From contig OW028581.1 of assembly GCA_932294295.1 (NCBI GenBank), positions 16,564,162 to 16,628,161 on the forward strand: a stretch of 64,000 nucleotides of DNA, in the 5' to 3' direction. The DNA is from Alitta virens (taxonomy: Eukaryota; Annelida; Polychaeta; Phyllodocida; Nereididae). Under the pieces are notes generated by a model. It was given only the letters and a program-made list of their open reading frames with translations. It did not search any database and was not told where the DNA came from. The translations under genes were made by a program, and so were the position numbers. Positions 36,100 through 47,500 of the stretch are shown here, one piece after another. Each line of letters opens with the position of its first letter. Within the stretch, counting starts at the first letter, position 1.

Positions 36100-36961
36100 A
36101 ATTATAAAAAAAAAAAACAATAGGAACCTGCAAAATTACAGATCAATTTCCTATCTTCCAACTTTTTCAAAAATTATTGAACGACTTGTTTACAATAGAC
36201 TTTATAAATATTTGAAACATAGTAATCTGTTAACATCTGCTCGGTATGGTTTCCAGATGAACCTCTCAACAGAATTAGTAATATTGGAACTTCAAAATAG
36301 AATAATTGAAAGTTTATCCAACAAGAAATGGTGTATTGGCATCTTCCTGGACCTGTCAAAGGCCTTCGACACCCTTGACCACAACATCTTACTGCAGAAG
36401 CTTTTTCACTATGGTGTTAGGGGTGTGGCCTTTGACTGGTTCAGGAGCTACCTTACAAACAGAATACAATACACAGAGTTTAGGTCAGCTACCTCCCGTA
36501 AACTTCAAATTGAATGTGGTGTGCCTCAGGTTTAGATCTTGGGTCCATGCTGTTTCTTTTGTACATCAATGACATTGTTAACATGCCCTCCAATGCAAAA
36601 CTGGTATTATATGCTGATGACACCAATTTATTATTAGAACATGAACATTTTTATGATGTAGTCAATTAAGCCCACACTGAATTAAAAAATGTTTTAAAAT
36701 GGTTTGTGTCAAATAAGCTTTCACTTAATGTCGACAAAACTAAATTTATCATATTTTGGACTGCCAATAAAACTATCCCTACTATCCCTGTAATTACAAT
36801 CAATAGCATAGAAATACAAAATGCTTCTGAAATAAAATTCCTTGGTGTCTTCATTGATGAGCTTCTCAACTGGAAATTTCATATCAATAATAAAAATAAA
36901 CATGTATCAAAGAATCTTGCCATAATACATCGCATTAAAAACTTCATCCCATTAAGTACTA
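36100..36961 (+). mobile_element. CR1/L2-like LINE, RT core (continued)
   Basis: RT motifs in order: NYRSISYLPTFSKIIERLVY, the palm motif FLDLSKAFDTLDHN, SYLTNRIQYTEF, GVPQ (followed by a stop, then ILGP in a shifted frame), YADDTNLL at about 36,610, KLSLNVDKTKFIIF and IKFLGVFIDELLNWKFHI. One premature stop (GTTTAGATC at about 36,530) and shifts kill it. It is cut at 36,962 by a palindromic MITE. Confidence 0.88.
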
Positions 36962-37112
36962 CATGGCCAATTGTGCCACATGCATTTTCCATGCGTTTGG
37001 ATAAACGCATGGATAACGCATGGTTTTTGCTTCATTATAATTAGCTAAAAACCATGCGTTTTCCATGCGGTTATCCTTCTCATAGAAAACGCACGTGGCA
37101 CATTTGGCCATG
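36962..37112. mobile_element. Near-perfect palindromic MITE with TA target site
   Basis: About 151 bp whose halves are near inverted copies. CATGGCCAATTGTGCCACAT at the left matches the reverse complement of the right end, and GGATAAACGCATGGA and AACGCATGGTTTTTGCT recur inverted. TA flanks both ends, as for Tc1/mariner-type insertions. It splits the LINE between PLST and the KTYYGLIHPYLNYG segment. Confidence 0.85.
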
Positions 37113-37905
37113 TAGAAAAACATATTATGGGCTGATACATCCATACCTCAATTATGGAGTTTTGGCTTGGAGCAACACCAATAATAAAGAGATTTCACAC
37201 TTAAAAACCTTGCAAAAAAGAGCTGTAAGATTCATTGTCCGAACAAAATACAACTCCCACAGTAAGCCAGTATTCCACTCCTTAAGTATACTCACAATTG
37301 ATGATTTATTTAACATGCAATGTTGCAAACTGTATCTGAAAAGCCTTAAGCACACATTACCTGCAAACAATTTAGAGATGTAAAGGACACCCATAATTAC
37401 CCTAAAAGGCAGCAAGACAACTTGAGACCTCCAACTATATCTCGCAATCTACAAAATCAACTCATCAGCGTCAAAGTAGCTAAAGTTTGGAATCATTTGC
37501 CTCACTCTCTTAAATTCAATGCACACTTTTTGCAATAGATACCATGATCATCTAGTGAAACAATATCCAAATAATGGTGAACACAGAAACTGCTATATTT
37601 GTCAGTCATAAAACTCAACTCATCCCATCCCTTTCATGTCATTACATTATCATTATTACATTTTTGTAAAAAATTCTATCCTTGTCATATAACTTATATA
37701 ATATCATAATTATTTTTGTTTAATCTTAATTTAATTTTTTTTTATTGAAGGTGCCACCATGCTCAGGCGGTTTCCTGATGGACCTATATTTATAACAGAT
37801 TAAAATTGAATTTTCATAGTTAGCATCATGTAAATGTCCTACTGTATAATAATTTTTGTACCATTCCATTAAAATAAAGTATCTATCTATCGGTCTATCT
37901 ATATG
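37113..37905 (+). mobile_element. CR1/L2-like LINE, C-terminal part and 3' tail
   Basis: KTYYGLIHPYLNYGVLAWSN, LKTLQKRAVRFIVRT and HSLSILTIDDLFNMQCCKLY are the standard thumb and C-terminal motifs of this LINE group. A KVAKVWNHLPHSLK stretch follows at about 37,475. The 3' end is AAAATAAAGTATCTATCTATCGGTCTATCT, a microsatellite-like tail. Confidence 0.85.
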
Positions 37906-38630
37906 CAATTGAAAATCTTGTTACAGGTATTTCTGAAATCTGAAAGTTAATGAAATAAAACAGATCGGTTGGACTAACATAATTAAAAAAGCAACAGTCA
38001 ACAGTATTATGCAAACGAATAAGTTTCTTGGGGTATTATAATATTACTGTCAAAGCCTTATTAACGAACTGATGGAGATGGACTGTTTTCGGACACTATT
38101 TTTTGGAGAATTTTAATGGGATGTTTTTGTGTGATTATATTTCAACTGCATATTTATAACCTTTATTATTATATATAATTTAACATTATTGCAATAAATT
38201 TTCATTATACGTATGTATACATATGTATTCAATAAAGAAATATATATGTATTACTTACAATTTGGGGCCATGTAAGTTAAATACATGTATAAGTTAGAAC
38301 TTTCAGTCTACAACTGTAAATAAGATAAGATACATTTTTATTTAAAGTCGGTGGTGATACAAATAACAATAAAACACAAGCTATAGAAGCTTTTCGCCCA
38401 CAGAAATTTATGACAAAAAACAAGGTGTAATATTTACAAATGAGGCATACATCACAAATGTCTTATCTCCATTAATTCAAGGTCCAGGCATCCTCCACAG
38501 AGCAAAAATCAGAGATGCCACTTCCAAGTACAAGATGCTAGGGAGGAGGGATGCTGGGAAACAGGACCATTGTTGATGTGATGTCACAGAGAACAGTCAC
38601 CATAAATATATGCCCCTAGTTATCTAGTGC
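37906..38630. other. Intergenic, nothing firm
   Basis: AT-rich. TAAGATAAGATACATTTTTATTTAAAG at about 38,325-38,350 resembles a reversed LINE 3' tail, but no coding part follows. No gene seen. Confidence 0.35.
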
Positions 38631-38638
38631 CACAAAAG

Positions 38639-38950
38639 TGGATTTTCACGGAAGGTTCTATCTATTTACACCAGGGGGCTATGACAGAATACTGCAATTC
38701 TATTTGCTGAAAAAGTTCCCACCTTGGCTGTGATTGGCTGAAGCAAAGTGCATCCTAGCAGCAGTATTTTTAGTGCATTTTAATGTATATTTGACACCTT
38801 ATCATTCAGTTGATTTTTGTTATTTTTCTGAAAAAGTTGTATTTATTGAATAAGTCAGTGATTATCTTCTATGTCTGAAAAGCAAAATGAGTAATAAGAG
38901 GAGAGGAAGGACTTATGTCTTGCTGAGCTCAGGGCTGCTCAGTAAAAAGA
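38639..38950 (+). repeat. Interspersed repeat, same family as 6,738
   Basis: Shares GTGGATTTTCACGGAAGGTTC, GGCTATGACAGAATACTGCA, GTAATAAGAGGAGAGGAAGG and TTGCTGAGCTCAGGGCTGCT with the Caprin intron copy at 6,738-7,008. Confidence 0.75.
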
Positions 38951-38954
38951 CTAT

Positions 38955-39770
38955 TAGAATTGGTTTATTTTGCAGGCATACATCACTATACAAACGAGAT
39001 TCGACACAAAAAGAAGAAAGAAAAAAAGACCAAATAGTACTATACAAACTTATTCACAAATTTATATGATGTAAATATATACTTTTTTGCTGATACATGT
39101 AACTAAAAGTGCTTCATTGGTTCCTTTGATTGACTAACCTGTGCCCAAGCCACTCGCAAGCAAATTGAAACGATATGTCAGCTTGGAAGAAGTATTTGTG
39201 ACGCACCGTGTAATAAGGGAGCTAATGGGTGGATTTTTCAAAAATTAGTTTTTGATGGCAAGTTATTGTCTAACATGTTTAGTTTTTGGAAATGTAAAAA
39301 ATTTCCAGATATCTCAATATTTAGTGGTCATATGGGGTATTTGAAAATTTGATGTTTTCGCGCATATTACCACTGCAGACGTAACGAGGAGCAACACAGG
39401 CGCTTGTAAAACTATGCATTACATTTTATGACATATCTTCGCCATCCGTTGTTCAAAACTTACGCGATTTGGATATGTGATCATAAGGTAACTGTTCTAT
39501 ATTCAACTAAAATTGTGAGCTGCTACAATAATAACTTTTTGTAAAAATCAACATCAAAATTGGCGTGTTAAAAACCCGGTTTCCGACGTAAAGACACCCT
39601 CCGTATTTGGTTTTTTATCTTGGGTGCTCATCCACCAACAATTACCAAAATCTGGCATTGTGTTTGTCGTGATTTTCTAAATCTTTCTGAAATTTCATAA
39701 TTATATGTGCAACATTTTTAACACAATTGAGCCTCAAACATCAGCTACCAGCTGAGGTTAATATTCTAAC
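38955..39770. other. Intergenic, nothing recognised
   Basis: AT-rich, no gene or known repeat supported. Confidence 0.4.
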
Positions 39771-40610
39771 TACGGAAGCCTACTAGTGCCACACAACTTC
39801 TTTTTTTTTTTAGCGTTTTTTTCTACTTAATTGTTTAGATTTGTGTTTTTTGATAAAAATACTTTTAAATTTGCGTTATTTGCTGTATAATTTTTTTAAT
39901 TTGCGTTTTTTCTACATACTTTTTATGGCTTGTGTTTTTATGATACAATTGTTTTTTTCATTTTTTTTTTTTGGCATTTTTGGTACATTATAATTTTTTA
40001 TTTGTGTGGTTTCACACATAATGTCTTTCAGTATGCATTCTTTGCTACATGATATTTTTTGCTAAAAAAAATATTTCATTTTAAAGTTTTTTTTTATTTG
40101 TGACTTTTTGCTACATAATTCGTTACAATGTGTTCTTTGCTACATGATTTTTCGTCATTTGTGTTTTTCGCTACATAACATTTTTTCACTTTGTTTTGTC
40201 CAACATAATTTTTTTCTGTGTGCATTTTTTGCTACGCAATTTTTTTGAGTTTGTGTTTTTCATTACATAATGTTTTTTAAATTATTTATTATATATATTA
40301 TTTTACAGTATAGTTGAATCATTTTGCTATTATTCGCAACATTTGTGAATAAACGCAAACATTTGCGAATAAACGCAAAATTATTTAACTCCTTCTGAAA
40401 CCAATTGAGCAGAGCAAAAAATTATGTAGCAAAAGACACAAATTCTGAAAAAAATTGTGGTAAAAAACTCAAATATTTGCGAAATAAATGCAAATATTCG
40501 AAATGCAATATCATTTAACTCCTTCTTGAACCAATTGAGCGAAAACAAAAAAAATAAAGTGGCCAGAAACGCCAAAAAAAAGTTGTATGTGGCACTAAAA
40601 GGCTTCCGTA
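39771..40610. mobile_element. 840-bp element with 30-bp inverted ends and internal repeats
   Basis: The left end TACGGAAGCCTACTAGTGCC and right end GGCACTAAAAGGCTTCCGTA are inverted repeats about 30 bp long (continuing ACACAACT / AGTTGTATGT). The left half is a run of degenerate units around TTTGTGTTTTTTGCTACATAATT. The right half holds the inverse words (TATGTAGCAAAAGACACAAA) and two copies of ATTTAACTCCTTCTxxAACCAATTGAGC. The whole could fold back. No transposase. Confidence 0.75.
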
Positions 40611-43600
40611 TATGAGAGTAAGAACATAGAACTAAAAAGGGACAGAACTAATTCAGATCTAATGCTAAAATTATGCCAAATATACCAAATGATAGCCCAA
40701 AGGCTCAACTTTAAGTATATGGCTTTGCTGGTCAATATCTTTAGTATTATTTCGGACAAATTGGGGACATCATAAAAAGGTCAGTTTTTCTTGAAAAAAA
40801 GCGCGGTGACCCCACTTTCTTATCGGCCTATATAGATTATTATAATAAATTACAGTCAGGTCCAATGTTATATTAAACTCATATGGCTGGACATTTTTTA
40901 ATTGCAATATTCATGAAAAAGATCCTTTAAAAAATTAGACTTCTTGAATTGGTTTGCTTTTTCTTCGGATCCCCTAAAATTATTGTTCTCTTTTGAGTTT
41001 CTAATGAAAAACGGTCTCAAAATGTTCCTGAAAGTCCAATGCATGCAATAACATCACCTTCTTTTATAGTTATAGCATTGCAATTAAATTATTAGGCTGG
41101 ATATGAGTCGGAAAGAGTGGGTAAAAAAAAAACAAGAATAGGAAACATCCAATAATTTTAAATTATCACGCTGACCACCTAAATTTTTTTCCATATTTTA
41201 GCTTTATTATCCCAGGCAGAGGTTTGAAGTACCTGCATAGAAATGCAGACCAATTGTAGACTGCAGATGTACTGAACTTGATTGATTTCTTTATTTGTAG
41301 ATCTTATAATAACATTGCCAAGCTGTTCCATGCTTTACACTGTTGACTTTCTGTATATATACTCTTTTAAAAAGTTATACATGTAGTGTGTGTGCAGGTG
41401 GGTTTGTCACACTTAATTTCCAAACCAGAACTCCACCACTATTGTATATAAATTGATATAATTTGGTATCTTATTAGTTTTTATGGCCAAGTTGTGACTT
41501 TTGATAGTCTCATTAACGTGTCTCAACTTTGTTTTAAGGATTTGGGAAAACATTTTTAAAATTTTTTTTGCTTTTCCAAGCAGTACTCTGATACTATTGC
41601 ACCTACATGCTTTGTTATTATATGTCTAAAATATTTTAGTTGTGCCTTTTTGTGTCCTTATGGCCATAAATACTATAGAAAATTGGTAATGAGGGAAAAT
41701 GTGAAAAATTCATGTTTTCTAAAACCTGTATCAATTGGGTCTCACCTAGTAGTGTACCTAAATACATGTTATTGGTCTTTTAAAATGTCTACATCGTAAT
41801 ACTTTCAATTTCGAAGCCTCATTTTGACATATATTTCCCTTTCTTTTTTTATAATTGTGGCAATTATGCAAAATTGCTGAACTTGTGTTGTTTGCTACAT
41901 TTCATAACCCCTGGTATTCTTCTGTTTGCGCTGATATCACACATTTTTCAAGAATTAAGTGTATATATACATGAATGTTTTTAAAATTTACGGAGCCCCT
42001 AAGAGGACATGGTAGAAAAAAATAAAATTTTCCGGTGCGCGCAAGTTAATTTACGAAAAGTATTTTTTTTCCCGTGCACACTAGTTAATTAACTCGTGCG
42101 CACCAGAAACATTTGCACAAATTCTATTTGGGTAGTTCTGCATTTAAAAATTCTGTTCCTTGCAATGAAAAATAGTCCTTGCAGTAAACTGCAATGAACA
42201 AATCAATCAATCAATCACACATATGGTATATCAATTGGTCAATAATCAATCAATCAATCACACATGTAGATGTTATATCAACTGGTCAATCAATACCCAT
42301 CAATCTATCTATCTATTATCTATCTGTCTATCTAGCTATGTAAATGCTTATTGAATTTACAGAGCAAAAGTACAAATACATGTACATATACAAGATTGTC
42401 ACCTTTTGGTAGAACATGTAATTTCATGTGCTTAATTTGAAAACCCCATCTTTCTCGCACTTTTAGTTGCTGAAATACAACACAATAAATTTTTGCAATC
42501 AAGATATATCTAATGAACTTTCTGACCTATGTCCTAATTGGCTGGGGTCACTGAGTGCACTTCACTACAGAGGGCTTGGCCATTGAATGGAACAGCATTT
42601 TTAACTCCTAATAAATAAAAACTATTAGGCCTAGATAAAAAATAGATAGAAGTGTGTGCCCGTTTTTCTCGTGCGACCGACTTAAATTTAACTGTCTAAA
42701 GTAGCACTAATATAGTGGATTTATTATATTGTAACAATTCTAGATCAAAATAAAACGAAAACAAGCTCCATTTCTTTAAAAAAACAACAGCCGTCAAGTT
42801 TGTTTTATCTTAAGTAGACGAATTGTGTGATCATGGACGATTTGTACAACGTCAAAATATCACAGATTTTGCTAGGCCTGAATTTGTACTATAATCACAT
42901 TTTTCTCGGCTTCTACTAGTCCGATCTTCACCAAATTTGGTTTGTAAGTTGCGCTTTTGTATCGCGGTTCTAATGGTGTGCCATTTATAGCTGTACTCCC
43001 AAAACTACAAAAGCGCAAGTTAAAAAAGTTTTGGCAGGATTTCCTTGTGACAATCATTTATTACGCACGCGTGGCTTACTTGCATTTTCCCGCCAATTTC
43101 GCAGTTACGACGTCACCACCCGTAAGCCCCCTTTTCCCGTGGCGCGCCACATTTTTCTCTCCTACATTCAAATGCAACCATGGACTAAATTTGTATACAT
43201 GTGAACATTCTTATCTTTTGTGTAAATGTGAATCTTATTGTGATATTATGATCAGTATATGTATATATCTTTGTAAACTTTTAATCTAATATTGATATTG
43301 TAATAAGTATTTGTGATTTTATCTGTGATTTATGTATATATACTTATATATTATTTCGCTTAAGAGCAGGACTCTGCCCAGAAAACATCAATCAAATTAT
43401 GGCAACTGGCACCTTGAACTTATATCATACTTCTGTAGGTGTAGTTTTAGTGAGTAGAGCTATAGATATAGGTGATATGAAAAAGTGTCAATAAAAGCTA
43501 AATAAATATATATTTCACATCTCACAATTATAGACTGGAGAACCAAATGACAATCAGCATATGATCTACAGGAGTGGGACTGTCCAACCAACGTTCGACT

Positions 43601-44400
43601 GTCAATGACAGTCTAATGAAATGCTGTATCCTGAAAAAAAAGAAACAATATGTCAGATCAGAGTTTTTGATCTCTCACTAGCAATAATGACAAATATAGG
43701 AATGGGACCTGCTATTCTAAATGCCTCTTTCCTTGTAGCTGTCTGTTCTGCATTTCACCTGTCTTAAAGCTATAATCAGCAGTCACACTTTAATTAACAG
43801 CATGGTTTAACAATTAAGAATTGTTTGCCTTTTAGGTTAATTCCTCCAGTTAAAACATTTACATCACTGTGTAGAATGCCAGTTTAACTGTCATATTGCA
43901 GTAGTCATAACAGTAGAAATACTGCTAAATAAAATACATTATTACAGTCATTTCATTGTGCTGATTTAAAGGACAAGTACAGACATTGCACAGTTATCTG
44001 ATTATTTCACAGTCATCTGTGAAAAAGCAATAGAATCTCTGTCACAAACACATTTAAAGTAGATGTGATTTAACAGCCATATCTTTCAGTGTACATACTT
44101 TATCATCATTTAAAGGCAAGATGTTTATTATAGCTAGCAGCTAGATTACACAGACTCCCCAGTACAGAGGATGTCATGACTTGTGTAGACAAGGAAATAA
44201 CCACTGCCTAATGGGAGTCCTGGTTTCTCATGACGTCATCTTAAGCATGAAATATGCCGGATTTTATTTTTTAAGGCATTACATCTGAATTCATTGACTT
44301 GAAAATCTAACTCCAGAGCACTTCATGCGAATCTCAGGTCTCTCATTGGTCGAGGGACAGTGGGAATTCTAGACCCAGGTCAATTAGGAAGTAAACAGAT
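40611..44400. other. AT-rich intergenic region
   Basis: No gene supported. Notable small features are a fold-back around GTTAATTAACTCGTGCGCAC at 42,030-42,110, (AATC)n at 42,200-42,265 and (TATC)n at 42,303-42,335. An open frame at 42,957-43,289 has no recognisable domain. The stretch just before 44,521 should hold the promoter and 5'UTR of copy A, but no motif stands out. Confidence 0.4.
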
Positions 44401-44520
44401 CAACAATATCACGATACTAACGCTTGTGGGAAGTACTGGGAACTAAAACTTTCATAAGTTGTACAAACTTGACACAAGAAACACCAAATCAAGGCCTTTA
44501 CACTAGTGACAATATTGGAA

Positions 44521-47500
44521 ATGGGCAACTATTGTGTGAAATCTGAAGCTGCACAAGCAACGAAAAGTCTAGCCAGAGAGGTATGGGAAAATCATTAATA
44601 CTAAATGAATTTAATATGGTTATTTATAAATGGATTTATCGCTTTTCTCTTTGCATTGGATGCACACATTGTTATCTATATTCATGTAAGATCAAAATCC
44701 TAGATGCATTTATTTTATCATATTTAGGTTACTGTAGCATTATATACCATCATTGTAAAGTAGATTCGCGGAAGTTAGAAAATGTATTTAAACGTGCTCT
44801 AAGATTTGTGTGCATATATTTTTCTTCGACTTATAAGGAACTTTTACATGAAGCAAAAAGATCACCTCTGTATGTGTACAAGATATGACATGCAATTTTA
44901 GAAATGTAAATATGCTAAGGCAACCAATGTATAAATACCATTGCCAAGTTGCTATGCTATGGAACAAGATTCCTGATACCGTTTATGCTTTGGATTTTAA
45001 TGGTTTTAAAAGTTATGTTCTTAAGTGTGGTGCGCTTCTGTTTTATTGTTGATGATATTATCCGAATTGAAGTAAAATGTTACTTACTTTACTTACTTAT
45101 TGGATATTCTTGACAAACATATGCTATAAACTTATAATGATATACTGCACTTTTCTGAAACCTAAAACATGATGGACATATAATTTATAACACAGTCCAG
45201 AACACAAGTTGTTGTCTATGTTAGGCCTATTTGGGTGACATCCCATACAGCATGTTTATCATGTTAATATATCACTTTTATGTACAGTGTGGAAGATCAA
45301 GAGAGCAGGGGCTTAGCTCAGTAGCAGTGCGCTGGGCTGCCTACCCCTCAGTCACCGAAAATACCTAGCTTTTTATGATCAACCAAGTTTCATGCTATGA
45401 CGGAAAGGATGCCATGCTTATGGACTTCCTAGCCATATTATAACATATTTCATGAAATGTTCCTTATTTGTTTCAGGCCGCACAACAGGTTGCATCATTT
45501 GTAACAGACAAACTTGAATTTTTTCTCTACCATGTTAAAGATGGAAACATCTTTAGGTACTATCTGAGAAACTTGAAAACTATCATTACTGATAGTTTGC
45601 CTTTCAGGTAAGAATTAATTATCTGAGTTTGAAGTTTGAAGTTTTTTTATTTTTTCTTGGTACAAAAAAACATACAAATACACATGTATAAATAGAACAT
45701 ACAATTACATATAAATAATCAGGTACCAAGAAGGGCTGCAACAGAGTCCATAGAAACTATATTAAGTTGCCCCCATAATTAAATTTTTATATAAAGGCAT
45801 TATGATTTAAAAGATTGTTTTTATTTAATATACCCTTCCGAAGTTAGGGGTGTTTATCCAGTGAGTTTCAAATGGTTATACATAAATTATCAAATAAGTT
45901 ATAACCACATGAAGTCCAAATTGTTATAGGTGTAGTTTTAATACTTGAAAAAATGATCCACATTAGATTACAAATAATCTAATGAATGTCAGTGGACTTT
46001 GATAGTTTCCATATTGCCAAATAAGGGAAAAGTGTCATTAGTGGAATGGCAGTAGGCAACCGAAACAATAGCCTCGCAGCGAGCAACTGGGCCTCCATCC
46101 TCAGGTGGTGAGAACTGAGACCTTGTTCCGAGTTTCCTTCTGAGAAGAGATTAAGTCAAAACGTTCAATTTGGAAAGCACTTCTAGTGGTTGGTAATGAA
46201 ATGATACACCTTGATAAATCAAGCAGGCAAATTTCCCTGCATTACTTCTATAAATTAGGATGTCTATATGATGTGGTGGGTGGGTGATTAGGGCTTTTTT
46301 ATGCTGCCTACAACTGAGCAGTTTCAAATTAATTAATTTTAAAGATAATACAGCAATAAATCACTTTCATATGGACATCTTAGGGCGGGGGCCTAGCTCA
46401 GAGGTAGCGCTCTGGGCTTCCAACCACTGGGTCCTGGGTTAAATTCCCGTTCCAGCCTATGTTGGATGGCTGATTCATCCTTTGTCTCATTGCCATGGTC
46501 CCTGCCTGTCCTAATTAGCCCATCAGGTGCAGAAATACAGGATGTAAAGCCCTGATCATACACACATATGTGTTCACTGAACAGGGGTTGTCGAATATAA
46601 GCAGGTCAGTTTGGCCAGTTCATGTGATAGTGTGTCTGAGTTGTGGGGTTCGAACCCTTAATGCACTGTTCGTGAGCCGTATATGTGTCCATGTCACATC
46701 CATAGGTGTCCAATAGATGGTCCCTCATTTTGCACCCCTGTTTAGTAAGATTGGTGGTTTCTTGTTGTAAATGCAGAAACTGTTGATTGTTTTAATCTGT
46801 AGGTTTGAACCCCACAATGTTATGGAGGAGTTACAATGGGCAGATCCTCCTGCAATAGCCAACCATAGTGATGATGCTGGTGTGAGCTCTTAAGCCCCTG
46901 CAATTAACCCCTTGTTCAAAGCTGAGATTCACTCTGAGATTGGCCTGCCATAGGCGACCATGGGTGTAACTGTGAAGTCCGTTTAGACTGTTAAATAACT
47001 ACAGATAATAAGCCCCAATTAAAATTAACACTGTTGATTTACATTAATTCACCAATGTACTCCGACCCATCTTATAAGGGTCTGAAGGAGATATTCAATT
47101 TGCCGTTATTGGTTTCATTGTAATTCACAAATATTGTATGGAGACTGTCATGTTATGCAGGGATGATGACGAGCTACTCTACTTCAATGGAAACGTAGTC
47201 AACAATCCTCCAGAAGATGTCGCTAGAGTCATGGGTGATGTGACTCCTGGGAAACCTATCACCATGGTAACTGATTGTTCCTATTCCCAAAGAATGCTCA
47301 AATGGAGCTCTTTATGTATAATTTATAACATATATTATTCCTAAGAATGCACATATATTTATACATATATATATATATATAGACACATGTATCTTTTTGA
47401 TGTGGATTCGTCAATAAAAGTTTATATATATATATATATTATGTATGAATAACTGAGCAGGCTTTGCCATACCATTATGTTTTCCACAAAAGAGTTTATA

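Noticed and set aside
42180..42335. (AATC)n and (TATC)n as telomere-like repeats
   Set aside because: Short interrupted microsatellites, not the TTAGGG type, inside an intergenic region.
42957..43289. 110-codon + frame
   Set aside because: No recognisable domain, no splice partners and AT-rich tail codons. It looks like chance.
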